Shown here piece after piece: positions 35,666 through 45,622 of a stretch of 64,000 nt of DNA; positions within the stretch are counted from its first letter, which is position 1, and each line of letters starts with the position of its first letter. The notes under the pieces are model-generated. The model had not been told where the DNA came from. It worked only from the letters and a program-made list of their open reading frames with translations, and ran no database searches. A program made the position numbers and the translations under genes. The DNA lies in contig PNAE01000008.1 in NCBI GenBank assembly GCA_003169895.1, forward strand, positions 1 through 64,000. The letters are read 5' to 3'. The stretch comes from Gemmatimonadota bacterium. Its GTDB lineage: Bacteria; Gemmatimonadota; Gemmatimonadetes; Gemmatimonadales; GWC2-71-9.

Positions 35666-37600
35666 TTACATGGAGCGCGCCGCGCGCAGCGCATTCACGA
35701 TGACCGCGACGTCGACCGCCTCTTGCAGGATCGCGCCAACCGCCGGCGGAATCATGCCGAACATCGCGAACCCCATCGCGATGCCGCTGAGTACCAGGCC
35801 GCCCCAGATGCTCTGGCGCGCGATCCGCATGGTGCGGCGGCTGATGTCGATGGCTTCCGCGAGTCGCGACGGATCGTCGCCGAGGATGACCGCGTCCGCG
35901 GCCTCCGCGGTGATGCCGCTGCCGCCGCTGGCGAGCGCGACGCCGACCGTGGCCGCACTCAGCGCCGGTGCGTCATTGGTGCCGTCGCCGACCATGACCA
36001 CGCGTTCCCCGTTGCGCATCAGCGCCTCGACCGTGGCCACCTTGTCCTCCGGCAGGAGGTCGCCGTGCGCCTCGTCAATGCCGACTGCGTCGGCGATCCC
36101 ATCGACATTCGCTTGTGCGTCGCCGCTCAACAGCAGGACCCGGCGGATGCCTGACTGGCGCAGGCGATCGATGAACCGCGGCATGCCGACGCGAGCACGG
36201 TCGGCATACTCGATGACCGCCGCGGCGTGACCGTCGATGGTGACGAAGGCGCGCAGTCCGGCGTTGGCCCCCGACAATCGTGCGAACTCCGCATGCGACC
36301 CCGGATGCGCCGCGATGACGAAACTCAGCGCGCCCACCCTGATCGTGCGACCGTCGACCCGGCCGGTGACTCCCGCCCCTGGCGATTCCACCACGTCGAC
36401 CGCCAGCGGGGGCTTCAGCTCTGCGCGGCTTGCCGCCTCGACCAGCGTGCGCGCGAGCAGGTGGCCGGAGCCCTGTTCCACCGCGGCGGCGATCCGCAGG
36501 ACGGTGTCGCCGTCCCATCCCGGTGCGGGTATCACTCTGGACACCTGCGGCTTGCCGAGCGTCAGCGTGCCCGTCTTGTCGAAGACCACGATCGTGGCGT
36601 GCCCCATCTGTTCGAGCGCGCTGCCACGCCGAATGACCACGTGACGCCTCGCCATCTGGTTGATCCCGGCCACGATTGCGATCGGCGTGGCGAGAATCAG
36701 TGGGCACGGTGTCGCAACCACCAGGACGGCGAGGACTCGAATCGGGTCCTGGGTCACGAGATACGTCAGGGCGCAGACGGCGAGCGTGAGCGGCGTGAAC
36801 CAGATGGCGTACCGATCGGCAAGCCGCTGCAGGGGCGCCTTGCTGGCCTGGGCATTGCGGACCAGCTCCACGATGCGGTGATACTGACTTTCCGCCGCTG
36901 GTGCCGTTGCCCGTAACGTCAGCGGGCCCTCGAGGTTGAGCGCTCCGCCCATGAGCGGCACGCCGGGCCCGGCGCTGATCGGGACAGGTTCTCCGGTCAT
37001 GGTCGATGCGTCGACGTGTGACTGCCCAGCCGTCACGGTCGCGTCGCACGGGATCATCTCGCCCGGCCGGACCAGCAAGGTATCGCCCACGACGATCGTG
37101 TCGACGGTGAGATCGGTCACGACGTCGTCACGTATCCGATGGGCCCAGCGTGGTGCCGCGGCCTCGAGGTCGCGCAGCGCGCGCGACGCACGACCTTCCG
37201 CGATGCGCTCCAGCGCTTCGCCGCCGGTCTGCATCACGACGATCACGAGTCCCGCGAACGACTGGTCGAGCGCGAACGCCATGATGATCGCGAAGGAAGC
37301 GACGAGGTCCGCGGCAAGGCGCCCGGCCGCGACGCCGGCCAGGGTGCGCACGACGACCACGCCGCCGAGGAGTCCCAATCCCCACCGCCAGATCGTGTCG
37401 GCCGTCGCCGGGTCGCGCCCGCCAAACCGCACGGCGGCGCCGACCGCGAGGAACGCGATGGCTGCGCCGACACGCAGCAACGTAATGGGAGAACTGCCGG
37501 TCAGTATCCGGCCCGGACGGTGCGGGGGCTTGGCCCCCGGCGGAATCACCGGCGCCACGGGAGCATCACGGTGACGGTCAGCAGAGCTGCGCCGGATCAC
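35666..37600 (-). CDS. P1B-type heavy-metal-transporting ATPase with TPC motif
   Basis: 644 aa. Contains membrane-site motif TPCPLILATP, phosphorylation motif DKTGTLT, an SGHL-like sequence (GSGHLLA) at the nucleotide-binding domain, and GDGTNDAPAL. No N-terminal metal-binding domain; the N-terminus is a basic, proline-rich cytoplasmic tail. TPC at the transport site differs from CPC (Cu/Zn/Cd) and SPC (Co/Fe) pumps; family knowledge links TPC forms to Ni or Fe export, but specificity is not certain. Start overlaps the preceding gene (ATGA), indicating a coupled operon. Confidence 0.88.
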   Translation of the reverse strand: MIRRSSADRHRDAPVAPVIPPGAKPPHRPGRILTGSSPITLLRVGAAIAFLAVGAAVRFGGRDPATADTIWRWGLGLLGGVVVVRTLAGVAAGRLAADLVASFAIIMAFALDQSFAGLVIVVMQTGGEALERIAEGRASRALRDLEAAAPRWAHRIRDDVVTDLTVDTIVVGDTLLVRPGEMIPCDATVTAGQSHVDASTMTGEPVPISAGPGVPLMGGALNLEGPLTLRATAPAAESQYHRIVELVRNAQASKAPLQRLADRYAIWFTPLTLAVCALTYLVTQDPIRVLAVLVVATPCPLILATPIAIVAGINQMARRHVVIRRGSALEQMGHATIVVFDKTGTLTLGKPQVSRVIPAPGWDGDTVLRIAAAVEQGSGHLLARTLVEAASRAELKPPLAVDVVESPGAGVTGRVDGRTIRVGALSFVIAAHPGSHAEFARLSGANAGLRAFVTIDGHAAAVIEYADRARVGMPRFIDRLRQSGIRRVLLLSGDAQANVDGIADAVGIDEAHGDLLPEDKVATVEALMRNGERVVMVGDGTNDAPALSAATVGVALASGGSGITAEAADAVILGDDPSRLAEAIDISRRTMRIARQSIWGGLVLSGIAMGFAMFGMIPPAVGAILQEAVDVAVIVNALRAARSM

Positions 37601-39066
37601 GCCGGTCGATCATCGACTGGACTACTCACGGGACGCTCTGCGGCGGCGGTCGCCGGTTCGGCGAGGAGGTAGTCGATGACGTCATCGGCGAAATACTGCG
37701 AGCGCCCATTGAGAAAGCCGGCGATCGTCTTGAGGTCGTCACCGCTGGTGAGCAGGGGCGATTCGTGTTCACCATTCGCACGCAATTGTGCCAGGCCCAC
37801 ATTCGCCAGCAGCGCGTTGCACAGGCACCGGCGGCCAACGGTGTCGTTGACGTCGCCGCCCTTCGCAACATACGCGTCGACTGGCTCGCTGGCGCAGCGA
37901 TAGCCGATCTTGCCGTCCGGCCGCGCATACGCGACGCGCAGGTAGCCCAGGTCGCAGATGCGCTCACGCAATTCGTCCACTGATGTGTTGCCGGGCCATT
38001 CGACGACCTTGAACGGATACCCCGTCGGCGACGCCGCCGGATCGGTGATCACGTCGACCTCGCCGCGCGCTGCACTGGCGAGCACCGACGCCTTGAGGCT
38101 CGCCGTCACGCCGGATTCTTCGCAGTACGCGAACAGCGTCCCGACCTGGATGCCTGCCGCGCCGGCCGCCCGGGCACGGCGCAGGTGTTCAGGATGGCCC
38201 ATGCCGCCCGCCAGCCAGAAGGGCAGGCCGAGCTCACGGATGCGGTCGACGTCGACTTCGTCGCGGGATCCGTACACTGGTTCGCCGCGGGCGTTGAATT
38301 GCGGTGTACCGCGCGGTGGCGCGTTGTGGCCGCCAGCCGTGGGGCCCTCGATCACGAAACCGTCAACGCCGGCGCCCAACTTGTGCGCCAGCATCGCCGC
38401 CAGCGAGTTACTCGCGACGATCGGGAGGAACATCGGCCGCTCGAGCGGCGGGGGATCGCGCCAGTAGTCGCCGGGATTGAGCGTGATCTCCGGTGCCTCG
38501 CCCGGCGGCAGCCCCACGGCGTCGAGCTTGAGCGATGCCGTGCGGTGGCCTGCAAGCGCGTCGAGTACCGCAGGGATCTCGCGCGGAATGCCGGCGCCCA
38601 TCAGCACGTAGTCCACGCCGGCCAGCATGGCGCCATAGAGGGTCGCGATGTTCGGCCGCTGCACCTTGGTGAGCAGGTTGATCCCGACGAGCCCCTGGTG
38701 GCCCTCTTTTGCGAGGTACACTTCGCTGAAGGCGGCCAGCATCGTGAGCGCTTCCCGCTCCTTGCTCGCGGACTGCCGGTACAGCGGCAGTAGCTGATAC
38801 GGCTCATCCGGCGCCCGCCCCGGCGGCCGGAAGTACCGTGTGAGTGCGCGCGCCGCGACACCCGGCATCGGGAACGCATCCATGGCGCGGCGAAGCGCGC
38901 CATCCCGATCGCCGTCCTGAAGGCGCCGTACGAGGACCGTGTCCAGGCAGGTCCCCGAAACGACGCCCAGTTGTCCCCGGCGCGAGACGGCGCGGGCAAG
39001 GCGCCAGCCGGAGACGGCGACGCCCATGCCGCCCTGGATGATCGGAGGCAGCGAAGCGGGCTTCAT
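37597..39066 (-). CDS. Nitronate monooxygenase (2-nitropropane dioxygenase) family flavoprotein
   Basis: 489 aa from ATG 39066 (MKPASLPPIIQGGMGVAVSG). TIM-barrel FMN protein: IIQGGMGVAVS, a GADGFVIEGPTAGGHNAP phosphate-binding-like segment, FWLAGGMGHPEHLRRARAAGAAGIQVGTLFAYCEESG. Longer than simple NMO enzymes and closer in length to PfaD-like relatives. It could detoxify alkyl nitronates or act as an enoyl-reductase-like partner; substrate unknown. Overlaps both neighbouring genes by four bases. Confidence 0.8.
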   Translation of the reverse strand: MKPASLPPIIQGGMGVAVSGWRLARAVSRRGQLGVVSGTCLDTVLVRRLQDGDRDGALRRAMDAFPMPGVAARALTRYFRPPGRAPDEPYQLLPLYRQSASKEREALTMLAAFSEVYLAKEGHQGLVGINLLTKVQRPNIATLYGAMLAGVDYVLMGAGIPREIPAVLDALAGHRTASLKLDAVGLPPGEAPEITLNPGDYWRDPPPLERPMFLPIVASNSLAAMLAHKLGAGVDGFVIEGPTAGGHNAPPRGTPQFNARGEPVYGSRDEVDVDRIRELGLPFWLAGGMGHPEHLRRARAAGAAGIQVGTLFAYCEESGVTASLKASVLASAARGEVDVITDPAASPTGYPFKVVEWPGNTSVDELRERICDLGYLRVAYARPDGKIGYRCASEPVDAYVAKGGDVNDTVGRRCLCNALLANVGLAQLRANGEHESPLLTSGDDLKTIAGFLNGRSQYFADDVIDYLLAEPATAAAERPVSSPVDDRPA

Positions 39067-40982
39067 AGCGCCTCGAGAGTCGCCGTCGCGGCGGCCTTGA
39101 GGGCATGGAGCAACCCCTGCACGTGGTCGGGTATCCGCGGCCCGCCGCCGAAGAACGGGTCCATCACCACCGCGCGCAGCACCACCAGGCCTTCGCGCTG
39201 CCACTCTGTCTCGGGGACACCCAGTTCGGCGAGCAGCGGTACCACCGCACCATCGTACGCCGGCGGACGGACCCTGGTCCGCGTGATGTAATACGCCGGA
39301 TCGTTCGCGGCAGGACTCAGCCGCGCATGAATCCCGTCGTTCAGCGCGTTGAGTGAACCCAGGTCGGTGACCGACGGGTGCGTCACAATCCAGTTGACGA
39401 TGTTCAAGTCCGGGCGCGGGAACCGGAGCGTGCCGAACGGTGCCAGGGCGTTGCGCTCCAGCGCGGCATGCAGCCGGTGCGCCCCTCGAACCGTGCGGGC
39501 GATGATGTGGCCGTATCCGCGCTCGTCGAGCGGGATCACCCGATGGCTGAGCCAGACAGCGGCGGCGGCGGCGCCGGGCTTGGAGCCCTCGAGAATCCAC
39601 CGGCCAATGAAGCGTTCATCCTGGGGCCTGGCATCGCCGGTCGGAGCCAGGTACGGCGGATCGACCGAGACCAGCGCCCTCGCGCGACGGTCGCGAATCA
39701 GCAGGGCGCCTGCGGGGTAGGGGATGTACCCGAGCTTGTGCGGGTCGATAGTGATCGAATCGGCCTGGGCGAGCGCCTCGATCGACGCCAGCCATTCCTG
39801 GCTGGGCCAGCCGAAGCCGTGCGCGCTGCGGATCTCGTCGGCACGCAGGCGACGTCCGTCCGGCGCACGGGTGACTGCCGCCGCGTAGCCACCGAGGCAG
39901 GCGTCCGAATGGAGGTGAAACGTGAGCCCCAGTTCGCGCGCCGCCCGTTCCCGCGCAGCCACAACGAGATCCAGACGATCGATCGCGGCCTCCTCCGTCG
40001 TGCCACAAACGCTCACCACCGCCAGCACCGGCGTGCGCTCTGCCGCGCATCGTGTCAGCTCCCGCCAGAGTGCGTCCGGGTCAATCCGGCACGAGCCGTC
40101 CACCGGGACGGTGATCATCCGCTGAGCGCCAATCCCGAGGGCGCGGACAATCTTCTCCCACGAATAGTGCACCGTGGCCGGCACGAGCACGACTCCGGCG
40201 GGGAGCGGATCACCGAACGCCTCGACGAGGCGGCGCGTGTAGTCCTGATACCCGATGGCCGAGAGGGAGTGCGCATCGAGCGCGGCGACCACGTCACTGC
40301 TCGGCGCGGACTCATGCAGCAGGTGATAGGCGTCGAGCGTGGCGTCCGATTGAAGATTCAGCAAGGTCCAGAGCGATTGCCCCCGGATGTCGGCCTGGCG
40401 GCCATCGAGCCCCCGGACGGCGAGTGGCACGCCGAGATCGCGTGCCGCGAGGGCGAGCGCAACCGGGAGATACCGGACGCCACGCGCAATCCAGAGTGCC
40501 TCGAAGTTCGCGATGGTGCCCCCACCGCAGAGATGGCCCCAGCAGCGGTCTGGCGGGTAGCCGATCATCGCCGCGAGCTGCGCAGCCACTTCGAGTTCGA
40601 GGCGCGTCGTGACCGGCGACACCTCTTCGGTCACGTTGTTGGGGTTATAGAGCATCGCGGCGAAGTACGCCACCTGGGCGGCGATGGTCTGCTCGCCGAG
40701 CATATGGCCCTGATACCGGCCGCTGAAGAACGGGACGTCCCGCTTCAGTGCGGCCAGGAGCCCCTGCAGCTCTTCAGTCAGCCGGGCGATCGCATCGTCA
40801 TAGCCAGGGCGCCGGCGATCGGATTCATGGATGGTGAAGCCGTCTTCCGGATGATGATTCCGTCGCCAGAAGACGTGATCGCGCAGCGACTCGAGAATCA
40901 ATCGCTCGAACAGGTCTGCGTTTTCGGCGCGGGGCCCGAGGAACCAGGCGCGGAGCGCCTCGTCGGGTGCCGGCCCCGTCAT
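39063..40982 (-). CDS. PLP-dependent decarboxylase, tyrosine-decarboxylase-like
   Basis: 639 aa. Group II decarboxylase fold: HLCGGGTIANFEALW (PLP phosphate loop), HLHSDACLGGYAAA (PLP-contacting Asp) and TIDPHKLGYIPYPAGALL with the Schiff-base Lys. Length and the DPHKLGYIPYPAG block follow the bacterial tyrosine decarboxylase branch (about 620 aa) rather than glutamate decarboxylases. It would make an amine and CO2 from an aromatic amino acid; the substrate is not proven. Coupled to a small membrane protein upstream and the NMO-like gene downstream. Confidence 0.85.
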   Translation of the reverse strand: MTGPAPDEALRAWFLGPRAENADLFERLILESLRDHVFWRRNHHPEDGFTIHESDRRRPGYDDAIARLTEELQGLLAALKRDVPFFSGRYQGHMLGEQTIAAQVAYFAAMLYNPNNVTEEVSPVTTRLELEVAAQLAAMIGYPPDRCWGHLCGGGTIANFEALWIARGVRYLPVALALAARDLGVPLAVRGLDGRQADIRGQSLWTLLNLQSDATLDAYHLLHESAPSSDVVAALDAHSLSAIGYQDYTRRLVEAFGDPLPAGVVLVPATVHYSWEKIVRALGIGAQRMITVPVDGSCRIDPDALWRELTRCAAERTPVLAVVSVCGTTEEAAIDRLDLVVAARERAARELGLTFHLHSDACLGGYAAAVTRAPDGRRLRADEIRSAHGFGWPSQEWLASIEALAQADSITIDPHKLGYIPYPAGALLIRDRRARALVSVDPPYLAPTGDARPQDERFIGRWILEGSKPGAAAAAVWLSHRVIPLDERGYGHIIARTVRGAHRLHAALERNALAPFGTLRFPRPDLNIVNWIVTHPSVTDLGSLNALNDGIHARLSPAANDPAYYITRTRVRPPAYDGAVVPLLAELGVPETEWQREGLVVLRAVVMDPFFGGGPRIPDHVQGLLHALKAAATATLEAL

Positions 40983-41161
40983 CTGTCATGTCCCGGTCGC
41001 CTCGACCGGACCATCCGCCAGAGCGGGTAACCAAACACCAATACCCATGGCAGGATCCGCAACCATGCCGGCACCCGCTGGTCAAGCAGGAAGAACGCCG
41101 CCCCGATGCCGAGCGCGATCACCAGCAGGTTCATTCGGCGTTCACTCACCATGGTCGGCAT
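40979..41161 (-). CDS. 60-aa membrane protein
   Basis: Start ATG 41161, four bases after GGAGGG. Two hydrophobic segments (LLVIALGIGAAFFLL and WLRILPWVLVFGYPLW) joined by a short loop, with a basic C-terminus. Overlaps the decarboxylase start by ATGA and lies 22 nt after the L,D-transpeptidase gene. Family unknown. Confidence 0.6.
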   Translation of the reverse strand: MPTMVSERRMNLLVIALGIGAAFFLLDQRVPAWLRILPWVLVFGYPLWRMVRSRRPGHDR

Positions 41162-41183
41162 GCGACCCTCCATTGAGTAGAGA

Positions 41184-42725
41184 TCACGAGATGGGCAGTG
41201 CTCGGCGGGAATACCCCGTCCGGAGATACGCGTCGAGCCGCTTGTCAAACCCATAGACGTCCGGGTAGACCAGAATGCCACCCGATTCGCCCGGAACCAG
41301 CGTCTGGTATATAACAAACACGGGGATCGGGCGTCGCAACGGCACCACGCGGGTCGCGGTGTTGGCCCAGGCGTCGGCGATTCGATCCACCGTCCACTGC
41401 GGCTCGCCCTGCAGGACGAACTCGGCGAGCCCGACCGCATTGGCGACCCGGATGCACCCATGCGAGAGGTCCCGCTGGGGCCGCAGGAAATCCTGCCGCG
41501 CGGGCGTGTCGTGCAAGTACACGTCGGCGTCATTGGGCGTGACAAACTTGATGGCGCCGAGGGCGTTCCACGGTCCCGGCGCTTGCCGCACGTCGATGGC
41601 CGCCCCGATCCGCAGCACGTTGGCACGCGTCGCCGCAACGACGGTGTCGCCGAGCAGCAACTCATAATGCTGCCGGCCCAGGAACGCGGTATCGCGCAGC
41701 GCGACCGGCCGGATCTCCCGGCTCGCGATCGACCGCGGCACCAGCCACGGCGGATGGAACTGGACCGCGACGATACTGGTTACGAGGAACGGAGTCGGGT
41801 GCTGCGCGGCGCGACCCGCCACGACATTCATGCGCAGCATGTCTCCAATCTCTTCCCGATCGCTGGCGAGCGCGTACAGCCGGAACGCCGGAACATTCAC
41901 GACAATCCACGGGGCGCTGGCGCTGTGCGGCAGCCACCGCCACCGCTCCAGGGCCAGTTCGATCTGGCGGATCCGCATCGGTACCGAGTCCGCCAGCCGG
42001 AAGTTGCCCGGGCCCGCCAGCCTCCGATACTGCGCCAGCAGATCGACCAGGCGCTGGTAGGTGGCGTGACGCGGCTCGAGTTTCCGGAATATGGTGTCGG
42101 GCTGTTGGGTCCCGGTCAGTTGCTCAAGGACGACCGCGATGTCGACGCTGTCCGGCAGGACATCCAGCATGGGATGCAGCAGGTGGGGATCGACGCGGCC
42201 ATGGCTCAGAGCCAGCATGTGACGCGCGGTCGCGGCGGACATCATCACGTCGAATTCCGCCACGGCCACGACGTCGAGCAGCGGGAGCGAATCTGCGCTG
42301 GCGCCGAGACGGGCGACATCATAGTCGCCCGGATCAAGCCCGCGGGTTCGGGCGGAATCCAGTTCGGCGAGGACCTGCCTCCCGGGCTGCGTGAGGCGAT
42401 TGCCCTTGCTCCACATCGGTCGCCATGAACGGGTTGCGTAGCTCCGCACCAGCACGTCGCGGACGTCGCTGATGTCGCCCCAGCGCATCCCTGGATGGCC
42501 GGTCGCGTTCAGCGCATGCTGCAATGCGGCGGGCATCGCGCCGGTGTCGGCCGCTGCCGCTGCGGCGAGCGGCCAGAGCCCCGATTCGATGCCGTGATAC
42601 GCTCCGCCCCGGTTGCGCGCCAGGAGGTGCGATTCGGCCAGCCCGACGCGCTGCGGCGCCACCGCCGGTCGATAGCCACAACCGCCGAGCAGCATCACGA
42701 TGGCAACACCTACCCATCCCCGCAT
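41184..42725 (-). CDS. L,D-transpeptidase, YcbB/LdtD-like lipoprotein
   Basis: 513 aa from ATG 42725, with GGGGGA upstream. Lipobox MLLGGC. An N-terminal scaffold and peptidoglycan-binding-like region precede the YkuD catalytic domain, with HFHPPW-like entry (VQFHPPWLVPRSIASREI) and active-site LSHGCIRVAN (Cys nucleophile). YcbB enzymes form 3-3 peptidoglycan crosslinks. A pair of TTCATC-type repeats sits 115-130 nt upstream. Confidence 0.88.
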   Translation of the reverse strand: MRGWVGVAIVMLLGGCGYRPAVAPQRVGLAESHLLARNRGGAYHGIESGLWPLAAAAAADTGAMPAALQHALNATGHPGMRWGDISDVRDVLVRSYATRSWRPMWSKGNRLTQPGRQVLAELDSARTRGLDPGDYDVARLGASADSLPLLDVVAVAEFDVMMSAATARHMLALSHGRVDPHLLHPMLDVLPDSVDIAVVLEQLTGTQQPDTIFRKLEPRHATYQRLVDLLAQYRRLAGPGNFRLADSVPMRIRQIELALERWRWLPHSASAPWIVVNVPAFRLYALASDREEIGDMLRMNVVAGRAAQHPTPFLVTSIVAVQFHPPWLVPRSIASREIRPVALRDTAFLGRQHYELLLGDTVVAATRANVLRIGAAIDVRQAPGPWNALGAIKFVTPNDADVYLHDTPARQDFLRPQRDLSHGCIRVANAVGLAEFVLQGEPQWTVDRIADAWANTATRVVPLRRPIPVFVIYQTLVPGESGGILVYPDVYGFDKRLDAYLRTGYSRRALPIS

Positions 42726-42839
42726 CGATCGGTCCCCCACTGCGGCGTTGCAGACAACCGGACCCCGGCTCCTTGCAGGGCACTAGCACCTTCTCGGCGT
42801 GCCAACTCTGCAAACGTGGTGAGAGACTACCAATCCAAT

Positions 42840-42856
42840 GATGAAGAAATGATGAG
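42840..42856 (-). promoter_or_regulatory. TTCATC/CTCATC repeat pair upstream of L,D-transpeptidase
   Basis: On the minus strand CTCATCATTTC then TTCATCATTGG, 11 bp apart, the same form as the repeats near the cytochrome genes. Could be chance in a short gap. Confidence 0.35.
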
Positions 42857-42880
42857 GCGGGTATTAAGGTCTGCTGCGCA

Positions 42881-44161
42881 TCACCGCTGCCAGCTCCACC
42901 AGGAGGCCATGACCAGGGCGACGGCCATCGCGGCGAGCCCGGCGACCGCGCGGCGGCGGAACGTGTGTGACCCGAGCGTCGCGGCGATCAGCACCTTGAA
43001 GAGAGTGCTGGTCAGGATACCCACCGCGACACCATGGGCGGCACTGCGAATCACGTCGTTCCCGCCGGCGAGGCGGCTCATTGCCAGCGTCAGGGCGTCG
43101 GCATCCACCAGGCCGAGGAACGCTGCGGAGCCAAGCAGCCCCGGCGATCCCAGCGCGGAACGTGCGTAGGTAATTCCGATGATGGCAACCTGGAAGACGA
43201 GTGCCATTCGCAGCGCCGACGCGAGCCGCAGCGGGCTGCGCTCCTCGGCTTGTGCTGCGGCGCGCGGGGCCGGCTGTCGCAGCGAAAGAATGATCAGGAG
43301 AAGCCCGACAACGAATGGCGGCAGCAGGTACGGCAACACCGCGCGCGCAAGGTCGGCGCGCAGCACCAGGCTCAACACGATCACCCGGACCGGGAGCACC
43401 GTGCATGCCGCGATGGCGCCGAGGCCAAGCGCCGCGCCATGCTCGGGCTCGACCCGGCTGAGTCGCGACGTTTGCACGGTCACGATGGTGGAAGACGCGA
43501 CGCCACCGAGAAGGCCGGTGAGGAGATAGCCGCGCGTCGGGCCGACCGTGCGCCGGGCGATGAAGCCGACGAAATTGAGCCCGGACAGCAGCACCACGAC
43601 GGCCCAGAGCGCGCGAGGCCGAACGCCCCACAGCGTGTCATAGGGACCCGTCGGCAGCAGTGGCAGGATGACCAGCGCGAGCACGAGAAACTGCAGCCCG
43701 GCCAGCAACTCCTGCCTGCCGATCCGGCTCACCAGCCAATGCAGCTGCTGCTTCTCGGCCAACGCGAACACGACGATCGTGACGCTCCCAGCGGCCAGCG
43801 CCAGGTATCCCATACCGGCGAGCAGCCCGAGGCCGAGCACGACAAAAGCCGCGGCCTCGGTCGTGCCGTGGAGGGACTGCTCCGGCCGACGCACGGCCAT
43901 GACGTATGTCGCGACGATGAAGGCGGCGCATCCGGCCAGCAGGACTGTGGCCGGCGCGGTGTAGCCCGACGCGACCAGAATGCCGGTGATCCCGCCCACG
44001 ACGCCAAAGAGCAGGAACGTGCGCAGCCCGGCAAAACGGCGCTGCGGCCCTGATGGGGGGCCCGACCACTCGCGCTCGGTGCCGACGGCCAATCCGACCA
44101 GGCCGGCAATCAACAGGCGCGCCACCATCGTCGTGCCGGAGAGTAGCTCGATCTGAGACAT
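42881..44161 (-). CDS. MgtC/SapB and DUF4010 membrane protein
   Basis: 426 aa from ATG 44161; GTG 44182 would overlap the upstream stop and is also possible. The N-terminal 130 residues match MgtC (RLLIAGLVGLAVGTEREWSG, FAGLRTFLLFGVVGGITG). The rest is a DUF4010 region with about eight more membrane helices. Probably an inner-membrane protein; MgtC domains affect Mg or ATP synthase function in pathogens, but the role of this fusion is unknown. Confidence 0.85.
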   Translation of the reverse strand: MSQIELLSGTTMVARLLIAGLVGLAVGTEREWSGPPSGPQRRFAGLRTFLLFGVVGGITGILVASGYTAPATVLLAGCAAFIVATYVMAVRRPEQSLHGTTEAAAFVVLGLGLLAGMGYLALAAGSVTIVVFALAEKQQLHWLVSRIGRQELLAGLQFLVLALVILPLLPTGPYDTLWGVRPRALWAVVVLLSGLNFVGFIARRTVGPTRGYLLTGLLGGVASSTIVTVQTSRLSRVEPEHGAALGLGAIAACTVLPVRVIVLSLVLRADLARAVLPYLLPPFVVGLLLIILSLRQPAPRAAAQAEERSPLRLASALRMALVFQVAIIGITYARSALGSPGLLGSAAFLGLVDADALTLAMSRLAGGNDVIRSAAHGVAVGILTSTLFKVLIAATLGSHTFRRRAVAGLAAMAVALVMASWWSWQR

Positions 44162-44181
44162 CGGCCCCGGCGGGCTCAGCA

Positions 44182-44697
44182 CTACAGGTATCGCGCGACG
44201 GCCATGGTTGCGACTGCCAGCACGAGGAGCAGTGCCGCGAACGCTCCGGCCGCGCTCAGACGGGCGCGCGCCGCTTCCAGGGCCCCGACCGCCTCATGCC
44301 GCTCGCCGCGGCTGGTCACGTCCGTCATCTGCTGGCCGATCGCCATGACCCGCGCCAATGCCGGCCGCACCGCGACGATCGCGACGACGAACGCAAGGAC
44401 CGTCGCCGCCATGCCAATGGTGAGCGTGAAGCCGAACCGGGTGCCGAACCACGCGGCGCGGAAGCCGTCGGAATCCAGCCACACCAGGTAAAGTCCTGAC
44501 AGGATCGTCAGCGTCGCCATCAGCATGGTCATCTCGAAGTACCGGCGCCGCATCAGTTCCCGCACCAAGCCACGGCTTTCCGGACCGATCGCCTCGATGC
44601 TGGGGCCGAGAAACGCATTGATGAACAACACCGCGCCGACCCAGTATCCGCCGGCGCCGACGTGGACGAACCGGGCGAAGATGGTCAATGCGTGCAT
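44182..44697 (-). CDS. Four-helix membrane protein, DUF2269-like
   Basis: 171 aa from ATG 44697, overlapping the LOG gene stop (TAATG). Four predicted membrane segments, with HVGAGGYWVGAVLFINAFLGP at the start resembling CopD/DUF2269 proteins that carry a conserved His and Trp. Middle gene of a three-gene unit. Function unknown. Confidence 0.65.
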   Translation of the reverse strand: MHALTIFARFVHVGAGGYWVGAVLFINAFLGPSIEAIGPESRGLVRELMRRRYFEMTMLMATLTILSGLYLVWLDSDGFRAAWFGTRFGFTLTIGMAATVLAFVVAIVAVRPALARVMAIGQQMTDVTSRGERHEAVGALEAARARLSAAGAFAALLLVLAVATMAVARYL

Positions 44698-45443
44698 TAC
44701 CGCGCTCCGTTCAGCGATGGATGGGTCAGCGTTGACACTGGCTTGCGGGCACGCTCGCCCAGCCAGGCAACGGGCCGCGGGCGCCGCTGCTGCCGCAGGC
44801 GAAAGCGATCGATAGCGTGCCGTTCGAGGTGGTCCATCGCCAGATCCAGGTCATCGGTGATCAGAAAGAGCTCCAGGTCGGCGGCAGTGATCGCGCCGGC
44901 CTCCTGCATCTGGCCGAGGAAGCGGCGCAGCGGGCGCCAGTAGCTCTCGCCGATCATGACGACCGGGAACCGCGCCACCTTCCGGTTCTGGATCAGCGTC
45001 AGTGCTTCGAACAACTCATCCACAGTGCCAATGCCACCCGGCAGGGCGACGAAGGCATAGGAATACTTGAACAATACGACCTTGCGGACGAAGAAGTGTT
45101 CGCAGGTGACCCAGCGATCGAGGAAACCGTTCGGCTGCTGCTCGCGCGGGAGGTGGATATTGCAGCCCACCGACGTGCCCCCGGCATCCTTGGCGCCCCG
45201 GTTGGCCGCTTCCATCAGCCCCGGGCCGCCGCCGGTCATTACCGTGAAGCCCATGGCGCCAAGTCGCTGTCCCACCGTCCGGCCGAGGCGATAGTACGGG
45301 TGATGCTCGCCAAAGCGCGCCGAGCCGAATACGGTGACGCACGGGCCGACGAAATGCAGGGCGCGAAAGGCGTGGAGGAAGTCGCGAGCCGTCTGCAGGA
45401 CCAGCCACAGCTCGCGCCACCGGCTGTGCGGGCCCTGCAGCAT
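44697..45443 (-). CDS. LOG-family nucleoside monophosphate phosphoribohydrolase-like protein
   Basis: 248 aa from ATG 45443; the frame is open to 45575 but upstream residues are atypical. Rossmann-like with VTVFGSARFGEHHP, MTGGGPGLMEAANRGA and PGGIGTVDELFEAL, the LOG signature PGGxGTxxE. Family enzymes cleave nucleotide N-glycosidic bonds (cytokinin-activating in plants and some bacteria). First gene of a unit with the two membrane proteins. Confidence 0.88.
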   Translation of the reverse strand: MLQGPHSRWRELWLVLQTARDFLHAFRALHFVGPCVTVFGSARFGEHHPYYRLGRTVGQRLGAMGFTVMTGGGPGLMEAANRGAKDAGGTSVGCNIHLPREQQPNGFLDRWVTCEHFFVRKVVLFKYSYAFVALPGGIGTVDELFEALTLIQNRKVARFPVVMIGESYWRPLRRFLGQMQEAGAITAADLELFLITDDLDLAMDHLERHAIDRFRLRQQRRPRPVAWLGERARKPVSTLTHPSLNGAR

Positions 45444-45622
45444 GACGTGGTCGGCATTGTGGGTCGCCGGCCCGGGCACGCCATCCGGCTGGTGCTCGGG
45501 GCGCGAAACGCGCGAGTGGATTGGCGGGGCGGCTGATCGCATGGGGCAACGATGGGGTCGGACCAGTCCCGGCACAGTCGGGCGATTCCCCGAGCGGTGT
45601 CCGGGTCAGGTCCGACGCTGGA

